From assembly GCF_002245495.1 (NCBI RefSeq), contig NZ_NQJF01000002.1, forward strand, positions 332,018-396,017: DNA of 64,000 bases, given 5' to 3'. The translations under genes were made by a program, and so were the position numbers. Position 1 is the stretch's first letter, and every line of letters starts with the position of its first letter. The notes below the pieces were generated by a model, which was not told the DNA's origin, did not search any database, and saw only the letters and a program-made list of their open reading frames with translations. This DNA is from Oceanimonas baumannii. GTDB lineage: Bacteria > Pseudomonadota > Gammaproteobacteria > Enterobacterales > Aeromonadaceae. Positions 52,516-60,867 of the stretch are shown here, piece by piece.

Positions 52516-54663
52516 ATGGGGATGCAGGATGCAAACTCCGCCGGGTGTTCGTTGTTGCAGAGCCTGGTATTTCTTACCCGTTTTTATGGTCAGCCTCATC
52601 AGGGAGAGGCGCTGATACATGGCCTGCCGCTGATTGATGGCCGGCTGACGACGGTTTTGTTCCCCCGAGCGGCAGAGCGTGCCGGTTTTTCTTCTCGACA
52701 GGATACATCTTCCCTTGGCGATATTTCCGATTTATTGCTGCCCTGCATTTTATTACTGAAAAACGGCAGTGCCTGCGTATTACTTGAGCAGGATGATGAA
52801 CGGGGTTACCGGATTCTATTGCCTGACACCGGTGAAGGCGAACAATGGTTGCCTGCCGGTAACCTGGCCGACAGTTACAGTGGCCGGCTTATCTTGCTGA
52901 AACCCCGTTTCCGCTTTGATGAGCGATCACCTCAGGTGCTGGATCATGATCATGGCCACTGGTTCTGGAGCACCCTTCGCCGTTCTGCCTCTATTTATCG
53001 TGATGTACTGGCCGGTTCGCTGCTGATTAACCTGTTCGCTCTGGTTACCCCGCTGTTCACCATGAATGTTTACGACAAGATTGTGCCTAACCTGGCGTTC
53101 GATTCGCTGTGGGTGCTGGCCACGGGGGCGGCCGTGGTGTTCGTATTTGACTTCGTAATGCGTTTGCTGCGCAGCCACTTTATTGATGTGGCAGGGAAAA
53201 AAGCCGACGTGCTGCTCTCAGCCCGTATTTTTTCCAAGGTGATGGGCATGCGCATGGAAGCCCGACCGCCCTCTACCGGGGCGTTTGCCCGGCATTTGCA
53301 GGAGTTCGAGGCCATTCGTGAATTTCTGACCTCAGCCACCGTGGCTGCACTGGTGGACATTCCGTTTGCGCTGTTGTTTTTGTTCATTATTTGGGTATTT
53401 GCCGGCCACATGGTATGGGCTCCGTTAATCGCCATGCTGCTGTTGCTGGTGATCAGCCTGTTGGTACAACGGCCGCTGCGGCACAGCATTGAGGAGGGGT
53501 CACGCCTGGCCTCGCAGAAAAATGCCAACCTGGTGGAGGGCATTGCCGGGCTGGAAACCATCAAGTTGTTTGGTGCCCAGGGTGCGTTTCAGCATCGCTG
53601 GGAGCAGGCAGTGAGCCACATGGCAAACTGGGGCATGAAAACCCGCCGGCTGACCAACGGGGTGTCGGTGCTGGCCAGTGTTACTCAGCAGGTAACCACC
53701 ATCAGCCTGATTGTGCTGGGGGTATACCTTATTGCCGCCGGTGAGCTGTCTATGGGCGGGTTAATTGCCGCCGTTATGCTGGGCAGCAGGGCCATTGCCC
53801 CCATGGTGCAATTGTCCGTGCTTTCTACCCGCTACAACCATGCCCGCTCGGCCATGGATATTCTGGAAAACGTGATGGCGGCCCCTGATGAGCAGGAAGC
53901 AGGCCGGCGTTTTATTCATCATCCCCGTTTTAAGGGCGACATCGTATTTGAGGAAGTGAGCTTTTGTTATCCCGGCTCGCAGCTGAATGTACTGAACAAG
54001 GTGAGCCTGCACATTAAGCCGGGTGAAAAAGTGGCCATTATTGGCCGTATTGGCTCGGGCAAAACCACTCTGGAACGGCTGGTGGCCGGCCTTTATAAAC
54101 CCACGGAAGGCACCATCCGTATTGACGGTATTAATATCGAGCAGCTGCAACCGGCCACCCTGAGAAGCAACCTGGGGGTCGTGCCGCAAGATGTCACCCT
54201 GTTTTATGGCTCCCTGCGCGACAACATTGTGATTGCTAATCCGCTGGTTAATGAAGAGGCGGTGCTGAGAGCGGCAGACCGGGCCGGGGTAACCCTGTTT
54301 TCTCACCAGGATCCCGACGGTCTGGATCGCCAGGTGGGTGAGGGCGGCCGCTTACTGTCGGGAGGACAGCGACAAGCGGTAGCCATTGCCAGAGCCTGGC
54401 TCAATAACCCCGTGATCATGATGATGGACGAGCCTACTTCCAATATGGACAACCGCTCTGAGCTGCATGTGCGTGAGCAGCTTAAGCACCTGACCAAAGA
54501 GCAAACGCTGCTGCTGGTTACACACCGTACCTCCATGCTGGATGTAGTGGACCGGCTGATCGTGCTGGAACAGGGCAGGATCATGGCCAGCGGCCCGAAG
54601 GAGCAGGTACTGGCGCAACTGCAGGCCGGTGCGGCCCCGGTGCGGGAGGCCAGTCATGGCTAA
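52516..54663 (+). CDS. lapB: Type I secretion permease/ATPase for a giant adhesin (LapB-like)
   Basis: A 715-residue ABC exporter. The N-terminal ~140 residues are a C39-peptidase-like domain with no visible catalytic Cys-His pair. A six-helix membrane domain is at about 155-430, and the ATPase domain has Walker A IGRIGSGKTTLERL, signature LLSGGQRQAVAIARAW, Walker B VIMMMDEPTSNMD and a switch His in LLVTHRTSM. It drives export of the adhesin at the end of this locus. I chose ATG 52516 (GGAG upstream); GTG 52495 and ATG 52522 are alternatives. The stop overlaps lapC by 8 bases. Confidence 0.92.
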   Translation: MGMQDANSAGCSLLQSLVFLTRFYGQPHQGEALIHGLPLIDGRLTTVLFPRAAERAGFSSRQDTSSLGDISDLLLPCILLLKNGSACVLLEQDDERGYRILLPDTGEGEQWLPAGNLADSYSGRLILLKPRFRFDERSPQVLDHDHGHWFWSTLRRSASIYRDVLAGSLLINLFALVTPLFTMNVYDKIVPNLAFDSLWVLATGAAVVFVFDFVMRLLRSHFIDVAGKKADVLLSARIFSKVMGMRMEARPPSTGAFARHLQEFEAIREFLTSATVAALVDIPFALLFLFIIWVFAGHMVWAPLIAMLLLLVISLLVQRPLRHSIEEGSRLASQKNANLVEGIAGLETIKLFGAQGAFQHRWEQAVSHMANWGMKTRRLTNGVSVLASVTQQVTTISLIVLGVYLIAAGELSMGGLIAAVMLGSRAIAPMVQLSVLSTRYNHARSAMDILENVMAAPDEQEAGRRFIHHPRFKGDIVFEEVSFCYPGSQLNVLNKVSLHIKPGEKVAIIGRIGSGKTTLERLVAGLYKPTEGTIRIDGINIEQLQPATLRSNLGVVPQDVTLFYGSLRDNIVIANPLVNEEAVLRAADRAGVTLFSHQDPDGLDRQVGEGGRLLSGGQRQAVAIARAWLNNPVIMMMDEPTSNMDNRSELHVREQLKHLTKEQTLLLVTHRTSMLDVVDRLIVLEQGRIMASGPKEQVLAQLQAGAAPVREASHG

Positions 54664-56038
54664 CCCTCCCAGACCGGAACAACTGGAGTATGCCAGTGAC
54701 ACGGCTGCTGCCCTGTTGCTGAATACGCCCAAAGGGGCCCGCGCGCTGTTGTGGTGCATGCTCGCCTTTGTACTGGCGGCCATTGTCTGGGCCCGCCTTG
54801 CCTGGCTGGAGGAAGTAACGTCCGGCACCGGCACCGTGATCCCGTCCAGCCAGTTGCAGGTGGTGTCGAACCTGGAAGGGGGCATAGTGCGCGAGTTGTA
54901 TGTACGTGAGGGGGAGCGGGTGGAAAAAGGCCAGCCATTGCTGCTGATCGACGATACCCGTTTTAAATCGGACTTGCGCGAGCGTGAGCAGGAAATTGCG
55001 GCCCTGCAGGGGGATGTGCTGCGGCTGGGCGCGCAGGTGGACGCCATTTTGGTGCAGGAGGATGCCAATGCCGGCTGGCGCGAACAGGTGCAGGTTGTGC
55101 CGGTGCCGCTGAATTTCCCCGATGAATTTGTGGCCCAATATGCCGAGCAGCCGGCCATTCAGCGCTCGCTGTATAACGAACGGCTGGATTATGTCAGAAA
55201 CCAGTTATCCATTATCGGTAACCAGATCAGCCAGCGTGAACAGGAGATTGTGGAAACCAACTCCCGGGTCAGCACCCTGCGCCGAGGGGTTGGGCTGGCC
55301 GCCCGGGAAGTGAACATGAGCCGGCCGCTGGCCCGGGAAGGCATTGTGCCGCAGGTTGAGATTCTGCGCCTCGAGCGACAGCTGAATGAACTGCAGGGGG
55401 AGCTCAATTCGGCCCGGTTGTTGCTGCCCAAACTGGAGGCCACCCTGCGTGAGGCTATTTTCAAGCGCAAAGAAGTGGCCCTGAGTTTTCGCTCAGAAGC
55501 GCAGCAGGAGCTCAATGAACGGCGCGGCCGGCTGGCACAGTTAAAAGAGGGAGAGGTTGGTCTGCAAGACAGGGTGAAGCGAACTTCCGTGCTGTCGCCG
55601 GTAAAAGGAACGGTAAAAACCCTGAGTGTGAATACGGTGGGAGGCGTGGTACAGCCCGGTGTGAGCCTGGTTGAAATCGTACCGCTGGAAGACACGCTGC
55701 TGGTAGAAGCCCGCATTGAACCGCGCGATATCGGCTTTTTACGACCGGGGCTGGAGGCCATGGTCAAGTTCACCGCATACGATTTCACCATTTACGGTGG
55801 GCTGATGGGTGAGGTGGAAAAAATCAGTGCTGATTCCATTCAGGATAAAGACGGCAATACTTTTTTTCTGGCCACCATTCGAACACATGAAAGTTATTTG
55901 GGCAGCGAGCAGGCACCGCTTCGGATTATTCCGGGCATGCAGGCCGGGGTAGACATTATTACCGGGAAAAAAACGGTACTGGACTATCTGCTTAAGCCCA
56001 TCTTAAGAGCAAAGCAGGGTGCTTTGCGTGAGCGTTAA
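54656..56038 (+). CDS. lapC: Type I secretion membrane-fusion protein (HlyD/LapC-like)
   Basis: A 460-residue periplasmic adaptor. One N-terminal membrane helix (about residues 34-54) is followed by a lipoyl-type hairpin (SNLEGGIVRELYVREGERVE), a long coiled coil (95-290) and a C-terminal HlyD segment (VLSPVKGTVKTLSVNTVGGV, then VEIVPLEDTLLVEARI). It joins the LapB exporter to the TolC-like pore. Overlaps lapB by 8 bases. Confidence 0.93.
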   Translation: MANPPRPEQLEYASDTAAALLLNTPKGARALLWCMLAFVLAAIVWARLAWLEEVTSGTGTVIPSSQLQVVSNLEGGIVRELYVREGERVEKGQPLLLIDDTRFKSDLREREQEIAALQGDVLRLGAQVDAILVQEDANAGWREQVQVVPVPLNFPDEFVAQYAEQPAIQRSLYNERLDYVRNQLSIIGNQISQREQEIVETNSRVSTLRRGVGLAAREVNMSRPLAREGIVPQVEILRLERQLNELQGELNSARLLLPKLEATLREAIFKRKEVALSFRSEAQQELNERRGRLAQLKEGEVGLQDRVKRTSVLSPVKGTVKTLSVNTVGGVVQPGVSLVEIVPLEDTLLVEARIEPRDIGFLRPGLEAMVKFTAYDFTIYGGLMGEVEKISADSIQDKDGNTFFLATIRTHESYLGSEQAPLRIIPGMQAGVDIITGKKTVLDYLLKPILRAKQGALRER

Positions 56039-56059
56039 GTGAGAAAGGGAGTGTCAATA

Positions 56060-57364
56060 ATGAAAAAATCGGCGATTGCAGTGCTGGTCGGTACCGTCAT
56101 GGTACTGCCGGCCTATGGGCAAACACTGGAAGAGGCGGTCACGCAGACTCTGATGACCCATCCCAAGGTGAAAGAGGCCTTCCACCTTTATCAATCACGG
56201 CAATATGACAACGATGAGGCAGTGGCAGGTTATTTGCCCAAGCTCGATGCCAGTGCCGGCATTGGTTATGAATACACCGACAGCCCCGGTGTGCGCGATG
56301 GTGACCCTCGGGCAGATAAAACACTGACCAGGAAGGAAGCCGGACTGTCGCTCAGGCAAATGTTGTTCGATGGCTTTAAAACGTCCAGCAATGTACATCG
56401 TACCCAGGCGGAAGCTGATGCCCAGCGTTACACCCTGTTATCGGACGCAGAAAATATCGCACTGCGGGTAGCTGAAGTTTACCTCAACGTGCTACGCCAG
56501 CATGAAATAGTAGAGTTGTCGCAGCGTAACCTGGCGACACACGAGCAGATTTTGTCGGATATTCAGCGGCGTACCAGCTCGGGGGTGGGCTCCACTGCAG
56601 ATCTTAATCAAATTAATGGCCGGGTAGCGCGGGCTTATTCCAATATGACAGCGGCAGAAAATAATCTGCGGGATGCACAAAGCCAGTTTATGTCTCTGGT
56701 TAACGAGATGCCCGGCGATTTACGTCAGCCTTCGCCTGACGCCAATTTTGTGCCGCCCACGCTGGAAGACGCGCTGGTGGTGGCGAAAGAGAAGCACCCC
56801 ACCCTGAAGTCGGCCGCTTTTGATGTGGAAGCGGCGCATCAACAGCACAAAGATGCCAAGTCAGGCTTTTACCCTAAGGTAAACATTGAGCTCGACAGTA
56901 ACTGGAATGATGACATAGACGGCATTCGCGGCCATAACAACGATTTCACCGCCATGGTTCGCATGCGCTACAACCTGTTTAACGGCGGTGCCGATGTGGC
57001 TCGCAGCCGTTCTACCTCGGCGCTGGAAATGCAGGCCAAAGACATTCATATGAATGCCCACCGTCAGGTGGATGAAGGCATGCGCCTGGCCTGGGCGGCG
57101 TATGAGTCGTTGGGCCGGCAGAAAGACTTTTTGCGCCGGCATGTGGAGTCCAGTTACGACACTGTGGATGCGTACAAGAAACAGTTTTCACTGGGAAGCC
57201 GGACGTTGCTGGATGTGCTGAACACCGAGAACGAGTTGTTTGAGGCTCGGCGTTCTTACATTAATGCGGAATATGATCAGTTGCTGGCGGAATATCGCAT
57301 TATCAATGCATCGGGTCAGTTGCTGGATGCATTGCGCTTTACGCAGCCTGAGCAGTGGCAGTAA
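56060..57364 (+). CDS. lapE: TolC-family outer-membrane channel (LapE/AggA-like)
   Basis: A 434-residue outer-membrane efflux protein with a signal peptide (cleavage near AYG-Q, residue 22). Two TolC repeats are visible as LEEAVTQTLMTHPKVKEA and LEDALVVAKEKHPTLKSA, and the mid-protein has VRMRYNLFNGGADVARSR. It forms the pore through which the adhesin leaves and, in Lap systems, is where the adhesin stays lodged. ATG 56060 has GGGAG upstream; GTG 56039 would add residues before the signal. Confidence 0.92.
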   Translation: MKKSAIAVLVGTVMVLPAYGQTLEEAVTQTLMTHPKVKEAFHLYQSRQYDNDEAVAGYLPKLDASAGIGYEYTDSPGVRDGDPRADKTLTRKEAGLSLRQMLFDGFKTSSNVHRTQAEADAQRYTLLSDAENIALRVAEVYLNVLRQHEIVELSQRNLATHEQILSDIQRRTSSGVGSTADLNQINGRVARAYSNMTAAENNLRDAQSQFMSLVNEMPGDLRQPSPDANFVPPTLEDALVVAKEKHPTLKSAAFDVEAAHQQHKDAKSGFYPKVNIELDSNWNDDIDGIRGHNNDFTAMVRMRYNLFNGGADVARSRSTSALEMQAKDIHMNAHRQVDEGMRLAWAAYESLGRQKDFLRRHVESSYDTVDAYKKQFSLGSRTLLDVLNTENELFEARRSYINAEYDQLLAEYRIINASGQLLDALRFTQPEQWQ

Positions 57365-57384
57365 CAACAACAAGGAGAATGACG

Positions 57385-57984
57385 ATGAAAACATGGATTT
57401 TGCTGGCTTTGGTGCTGCCGCTGGCGGGGTGTTCCCTTACTGCCGAGCCGGAGCTCGAAACAACCCCTCAATATGATCTTACCGATATGGACAGAGACGG
57501 TGTGATCACTGCCCGGGATAACTGTCTGGACTCAGTCATGAATGCTTTGGTGGATAACGATGGCTGTGGCGGCAGTGAAAACCGGGTATTACAGCAGGAT
57601 ATTATTGTGCTGTTTGCGCACGACAAATCGAACATCATGCCCAAGTATCAAGGTGAGATAAACCAGATGGCGGCGTTTATGACCGACAGCCCCGAGCTGA
57701 AGCTGCTGCTGGAAGGGCATGCCAGCCAGGTGGGAACCGAGTCCTATAACTTGGCGTTGTCTAAACGGCGGGCAGAGACAGTGCGCCGAGCCCTGATCCA
57801 ACAAGGGGTCGCCGGTGAGCGCCTGGAGATTATCGGTTATGGCGAGAGCAAACCGGTATTGATGGGAGACGATGAGCAGTCGGCTGCCGCCAACCGGCGG
57901 GTGGTGGGCGCGCTTACCAATATGACCGAGGGGGCGCGACTGCGCTGGAATGTATACAGCATGGAGCCAGCTTCTGAGCAATGA
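57385..57984 (+). CDS. OmpA-domain lipoprotein within the lap operon
   Basis: A 199-residue lipoprotein (lipobox LPLAGC, C16) with a short calcium-binding-like TSP3 segment (DMDRDGVITARDNCLD) and a C-terminal OmpA peptidoglycan-binding domain (LLLEGHASQVGTESYNLALS, then RRAETVRRAL and ANRRVVGAL). It probably ties the secretion pore or outer membrane to the cell wall. OmpA-family genes accompany lap-type adhesin loci in Shewanella and Vibrio relatives; a role in adhesin retention is inference. ATG 57385 is set by AAGGAG seven bases upstream. Overlaps lapG by four bases. Confidence 0.88.
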   Translation: MKTWILLALVLPLAGCSLTAEPELETTPQYDLTDMDRDGVITARDNCLDSVMNALVDNDGCGGSENRVLQQDIIVLFAHDKSNIMPKYQGEINQMAAFMTDSPELKLLLEGHASQVGTESYNLALSKRRAETVRRALIQQGVAGERLEIIGYGESKPVLMGDDEQSAAANRRVVGALTNMTEGARLRWNVYSMEPASEQ

Positions 57985-58664
57985 GGCCGATTTATCACCG
58001 GCTTTACGGGCTGGTACTGCTGAGCGTGTTGCTCGGGGTGCCAGCCTGGTCACTGGAAGAAGAAGACAGCCACATGCGTGCCGCTGTGCAGAGTGTGTAT
58101 GGTTCGGCAGCGGCAGGGAGGCTGGCGCAGTGGCGACGGCTGGTACGTGAGGGGCAAAGCGTAGGCTGGGATGAGCAGCAGGCCATGACACGGATTAACG
58201 GATTTTTTAACCGGCTGGCGTTTGTTGATGACATCAGATTGTGGGCGAAGAATGACTATTGGGCAACGCCCATGGAGTTTATTGGCGCTGGCGGGGGAGA
58301 TTGCGAAGATTTCAGCTTGGCAAAGTATTTCTCATTGCGGGAGCTGGGTGTTGCGGATCACAAGCTTCGCCTGGTTTATGTCAAGGCGCTGGAGTTGAAT
58401 CAGTTTCATATGGTCGTGGCCTATTATCCGACGCCGGCATCAGTTCCGCTGATCCTGGACAACCTTAAAACAGAGATTATGCCGGCCACACAGCGGGGTG
58501 ATCTGGCACCTATTTACAGCTTTAACGGTGAACATTTGTGGCTGATGAAAGAACGGGGCCGGGGGGAGCTGGCCGGTGAGTCGTCGCGGCTTTCGTTATG
58601 GAATGATTTACGGAGCCGGCTGAATACCACCCGCCTGAAGCGACCCGCCATTAATCTCGATTAA
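57981..58664 (+). CDS. lapG: LapG-type periplasmic cysteine protease
   Basis: A 227-residue bacterial transglutaminase-like cysteine protease with a signal peptide (to about AWS, residue 24). The triad is visible: C108 in GGGDCEDFSLAKY, H143 in NQFHMVVAYY and D160 in LILDNLKTEI. In Pseudomonas LapG, a calcium-dependent protease, cleaves the N-terminus of the adhesin LapA and releases it, unless LapD holds it. Here it sits between the secretion genes and lapD, and the adhesin has matching cleavage motifs. Confidence 0.93.
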   Translation: MRPIYHRLYGLVLLSVLLGVPAWSLEEEDSHMRAAVQSVYGSAAAGRLAQWRRLVREGQSVGWDEQQAMTRINGFFNRLAFVDDIRLWAKNDYWATPMEFIGAGGGDCEDFSLAKYFSLRELGVADHKLRLVYVKALELNQFHMVVAYYPTPASVPLILDNLKTEIMPATQRGDLAPIYSFNGEHLWLMKERGRGELAGESSRLSLWNDLRSRLNTTRLKRPAINLD

Positions 58665-58746
58665 GCATGTCATCGCTGAAACGGGGCTTACCATTGACGG
58701 CCCCATTTCCATGGCTGGGTCAGGAGTTTATTAACAGGACTTGGAT

Positions 58747-60654
58747 ATGACGCTATACCGGCAACTGTTGATCACCACGCTGATATTGTTTTTCCTGCTG
58801 TTTGTATCAGCCTACTCGGTGCAGTTCAGTTCAACCCGCAATTACCTTGCTCAGCAGCAGGAATTTATGGTGATCAATACGGCCACTTCTCTGGGGCTTG
58901 CGTTAACTCCTTATCTGGAAAATGAGGACCAGCTGGGGGCCGAGTCGGTCATCAATGCCATGTTCGATGGCGGTTATTACCGTAAGGTAGAGCTGAACCT
59001 GCTGGCCGGTAATATGACCATTACCCGGGAAAACATCGCTCCCCCGCGGGGAGTACCGGCTTGGTTTTCAGAGCTGGGCTTGTTTGAAGGCGGGCATCAC
59101 CAGGCGGTGCTGACATCTGGCTGGATGCAGCTTGGACAGCTGTATGTGGAGGGGCATACCGGGCATGCTTATTTTCAGCTGTGGCAGGGCATGAGCCGTT
59201 TGCTGGCCTGGTTTTCCATCAGTTTTGCGCTGGTCTGGGTGGCGCTGGTGATGGCGCTGCGCCATTTACTGAAGCCGCTGCACGATATAGAACTGCAGGC
59301 CAGAGATATTGAGCAGCATCATTTTGGTAAGACCATTGCGTTGCCCGCTACCCGTGAGCTTAAGCAGGTGGTACAGGCCATTAATCATATGTCGGGCAAA
59401 CTGGAAGCGCAGTTTGAAGAGCAGGCTGACGAGGCCGAACGTTTGCGAAAACGGGCGTTTTTGGACCATACCTCCGGCCTTGGCAATCGAGCCTGGCTGA
59501 CGGCGCAAAGCCAGAGCTGGCTGGATGACGACCGTGGTGGAGCCCTGGTGATGGTTTCGGCTACGGTGCTTAACTGGTTGTACAAAGAGGAGGGGTTTGA
59601 GGCCCGGGATCAGATGCTGCGGGTGATCGGCAAGCATTTACGTCAGTTATGCCGGGATTTTGGTGAACATGTGCTGGCACGTATTTCGCTGACGGAGTTT
59701 GCAGTGCTGATTAGCGAGCCGGATCCGGCCTTGCTTAAGCAGTTGGGAGATGCCATTAACCGGCGCATTGCCGAACTGGTGAAAGATCCGGGTGATGAAC
59801 GTGAGCTGTCAGTGGTAGGCATTGTGCTGGTACAACCCGGTGACGATATTAGCCGCTTGCTCACCCGGGCGGACCATGCGCTTAACCGGGCGCGGATCAA
59901 TGAAACCGGCGTTGTTGTTGATGCGCACCAGCAGCGGGAACGACTGGGCAGATTGCAGTGGAAAGCGCGGCTGGAGGAGGTGCTGGACAGCAACGGATTT
60001 GAACTGAGCACACAGGCAGTGATGAACTTTAGTGGTGAGCGTTGTCACGATGAAGTATTTGTCAGCATCCGTAACAACGATATTGCCTATGGTGCCGATC
60101 ATTTTTTGCCGGTGGCCGAGCAATTTGGCCTGGGGGAGCGGCTGGACTTGCATGTAATTGCCTGCGTATTACGTATTTTGGAGTCCCGGCCGGAATTGAA
60201 GCTGGCGGTCAACGTAACGCGACAGAGCTGTCATCAGGAAGGATTCTGGCGCAAGCTGTCACAAATTCTGGAACGCTATGAGCCGGTGCGCGACCGGCTC
60301 CTGCTGGAGTTGCCAGAAAGCGCTTTTGCCCTTGGCTGGGAGCGGCTGATTTCTCCACTTGCCGGATTGAAAGTTGACTGGGGTGTAGATCATTTTGGTC
60401 GGCATTTTGATTTGTTGGTGCACCTGGGAAAGTTAAGGCCTGTGTATGTGAAGCTGGATCATGGTTACACCAGTCAGGTACAGCATCCTGATTATAATGA
60501 TGCTTTTCTGGCTGCGGTATGCCGTGCAGCACACAGTATGGGAGCATTGACCATCGCGTCTCGAGTGGAAACCGGTGAGCAGGTAGAACGTCTGAAAACC
60601 CTACATGTAGACGCCTATCAGGGATTTGTCAGCCCGCCGGGTCGCCTGCTGTAG
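58747..60654 (+). CDS. lapD: LapD-type c-di-GMP receptor with degenerate GGDEF and EAL domains
   Basis: A 635-residue inner-membrane receptor. First helix at residues 5-25, periplasmic LapD/MoxY sensor domain (about 26-150, including SGWMQLGQLYVEGHTGHAY), second helix (about 153-175) and HAMP. The GGDEF domain has SLTEF in place of GGDEF, and the EAL domain has EVF in place of EAL, so it should bind c-di-GMP through the EAL fold but neither make nor break it. When bound it sequesters LapG and keeps the adhesin on the surface. ATG 58747 has AGGA seven bases upstream. Confidence 0.93.
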   Translation: MTLYRQLLITTLILFFLLFVSAYSVQFSSTRNYLAQQQEFMVINTATSLGLALTPYLENEDQLGAESVINAMFDGGYYRKVELNLLAGNMTITRENIAPPRGVPAWFSELGLFEGGHHQAVLTSGWMQLGQLYVEGHTGHAYFQLWQGMSRLLAWFSISFALVWVALVMALRHLLKPLHDIELQARDIEQHHFGKTIALPATRELKQVVQAINHMSGKLEAQFEEQADEAERLRKRAFLDHTSGLGNRAWLTAQSQSWLDDDRGGALVMVSATVLNWLYKEEGFEARDQMLRVIGKHLRQLCRDFGEHVLARISLTEFAVLISEPDPALLKQLGDAINRRIAELVKDPGDERELSVVGIVLVQPGDDISRLLTRADHALNRARINETGVVVDAHQQRERLGRLQWKARLEEVLDSNGFELSTQAVMNFSGERCHDEVFVSIRNNDIAYGADHFLPVAEQFGLGERLDLHVIACVLRILESRPELKLAVNVTRQSCHQEGFWRKLSQILERYEPVRDRLLLELPESAFALGWERLISPLAGLKVDWGVDHFGRHFDLLVHLGKLRPVYVKLDHGYTSQVQHPDYNDAFLAAVCRAAHSMGALTIASRVETGEQVERLKTLHVDAYQGFVSPPGRLL

Positions 60655-60867
60655 GCTTTGGCACCTGCTGGCGGATAAGGTTTACATGAGTCCATTTGGG
60701 AATGGGTGACTACCTCTTAATCCAAAAACGAGACTCGAATGGGTAGATTGTTCGCTTTTATAGAAAGAAGCTATTATTAACCCTTCCTGATGCGGCTAAA
60801 TTTTGTGCAGGATCCATAAGTGAAGCAGCCCTAACCTTAATTTAAAGGAAAAAAAGGGGCTAAAAGC

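Noticed and set aside
60658..60675. Possible sigma-54 promoter before the adhesin gene (TTGGCACCTGCTGGCGG)
   Set aside because: The TGGCAC half fits, but the GC of the -12 element falls at the wrong spacing and the TTGC part is missing.
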